In this document: positions 26,028 through 26,546 of the stretch, one piece after another | Layout: every line of letters begins with the position of its first letter | Position numbering within the stretch: the first letter of the stretch is position 1 | DNA from: Actinomycetota bacterium | Lineage (GTDB): Bacteria > Actinomycetota > Thermoleophilia > UBA2241 | NCBI GenBank assembly: GCA_026392265.1 | Contig: JAPLCL010000075.1 | Coordinates: forward strand, 1 to 26,546 | Direction: 5' to 3' | Length of the DNA stretch: 26,546 nt | Program-made: the position numbers and the translations under genes | The notes under the pieces: generated by a model | Told to the model about the DNA's origin: nothing | Databases searched by the model: none | What the model saw: the letters and a program-made list of their open reading frames with translations, nothing else

Positions 26028-26546
26028 ATGATCAACGAACTCAGCGGCCTCGCGGCCGCAATGCCGCGTACCCCTATCGCCGAGCTGGAGAGCGGCCAGG
26101 CTGTCGACACCTACTTCACCTGCACCGAGAAGACCACGGCCACCGACCGCAACGGCAAGACCTACCTGCGCCTCAAGCTGCGCGACGCGAGCGCAGAAGT
26201 CTCGTGCATCCACTTCGATCCATCAGAGGAAGCGCTGGGAGTGTCGGCCGGAGACGTGGTCGTGGCCGGCGGCACGTACAGCCTCCACCCGCAATACGGA
26301 CCCCAGATCCAGGTGCGCCGCCTGAGGCTCGCCGCGCCCGACGAGTACGACGCCGCCGATCTCGTGCCGGTGTCGCCGGTCGGCACCGCCGAGCTCGGCG
26401 AGCGCCTGCACGCGCTCATCGACTCGGTCGGCGAGCCGTCCCTGCGCGCGCTCCTGGAGCGCGCCTTCGACGGCTCGCAGGAGCCGGGCGCCACCTTCGC
26501 CGTCGCGCCGGCGGCGGTGCGCAACCATCACGCCTACCGGCACGGG
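26028..26546 (+). CDS. YhaM-like 3'-5' exoribonuclease, N-terminal part (3' truncated)
   Basis: 173 codons are visible and the frame is open at the window end. An N-terminal OB-fold RNA-binding domain (about 14-105) shows TPIAELESGQAVDTYFTCTE, then RNGKTYLRLKLRDASAEVSC and ALGVSAGDVVVAGGTYS. The last residues, AAVRNHHAYRHG, match the first His motif (HHAYxGG) at the start of the HD phosphohydrolase domain of YhaM. YhaM-type enzymes trim or degrade mRNA and DNA from the 3' end. The next residue in the motif is usually Gly-Gly; here the visible end is RHG. ATG 26028 has AAGGAG five bases upstream. Confidence 0.87.
   Translation, partial: MINELSGLAAAMPRTPIAELESGQAVDTYFTCTEKTTATDRNGKTYLRLKLRDASAEVSCIHFDPSEEALGVSAGDVVVAGGTYSLHPQYGPQIQVRRLRLAAPDEYDAADLVPVSPVGTAELGERLHALIDSVGEPSLRALLERAFDGSQEPGATFAVAPAAVRNHHAYRHG

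Noticed and set aside
1..26546. CRISPR arrays, tRNA/rRNA genes, insertion sequences, phage or toxin-antitoxin loci
   Set aside because: None was recognised on reading both strands; repeats are limited to local hairpins and paralogous gene pairs.

Overview
The window is high-GC DNA from a densely packed bacterial chromosome. GC-rich codons, frequent GTG/TTG starts, actinobacterial-style TANNNT -10 boxes and families such as DUF1385, FmdB-type zinc ribbons, a YhaM-like exonuclease and GAF-GAF-GAF-GGDEF proteins suggest a deep-branching Actinomycetota lineage, for example a Thermoleophilia-, Coriobacteriia- or Geothermincolia-like one. This placement is an inference. An oxygen-sensitive tungsten/molybdenum aldehyde oxidoreductase with an FeS/flavin electron-transfer module points to anaerobic or facultative metabolism. 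No rRNA, tRNA, CRISPR array, insertion sequence or phage gene was seen.

Region 1 (1-5474, + strand) is one redox operon: the end of a 4Fe-4S ferredoxin, an aldehyde:ferredoxin oxidoreductase (AOR), a MoaD sulfur carrier, a NuoE-like subunit, a HydB-like NuoF and a short NuoG-like multi-FeS protein. Together they look like an AOR holoenzyme wired to NAD(P), possibly with electron bifurcation. A perfect nested hairpin lies between the AOR gene and moaD. Region 2 (5481-9943) holds a VOC-fold protein and a cation-diffusion-facilitator transporter (both minus), a zinc-ribbon protein, a HAD hydrolase, an unusual PAP2-HAD fusion and an FeS-type DUF2284 protein. Region 3 (9954-14935) has a GT87-type membrane glycosyltransferase convergent with gltX, two tandem double-SH3 proteins, and a secreted metzincin-like protease convergent with them. 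Both convergent pairs share a TTAG stop overlap.

Region 4 (15077-18871) is an etfB-etfA-acyl-CoA dehydrogenase operon. Its ETF carries the motif typical of electron-bifurcating or FixAB-type ETFs. Region 5 (19078-22082) has two tandem secreted 131-residue paralogues of unknown function and a large diguanylate cyclase. The 304-base gap at 22083-22386 contains a near-consensus sigma-28 (FliA/SigD/WhiG) promoter, TAAAG-N15-GCCGATAC. A perfect 16-bp hairpin follows it, so it may drive a small RNA or an attenuated transcript. Region 6 (22387-26546) has a small RR-GERR protein, an acyl-CoA thioesterase, a DUF1385 protein (minus), an MFS transporter, a histone-H1-tailed coiled-coil protein and the start of a YhaM-like 3'-5' exoribonuclease.

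Several genes (7411, 7035 minus, 12937, 14935 minus) have a -10-like hexamer exactly 6 nt before the ATG and no Shine-Dalgarno sequence, so they are probably leaderless. Extended -10 elements of the form TGGTANNNT recur at five promoters. Most other genes have good Shine-Dalgarno sites and ATGA-type overlaps, so both initiation modes appear to be used.
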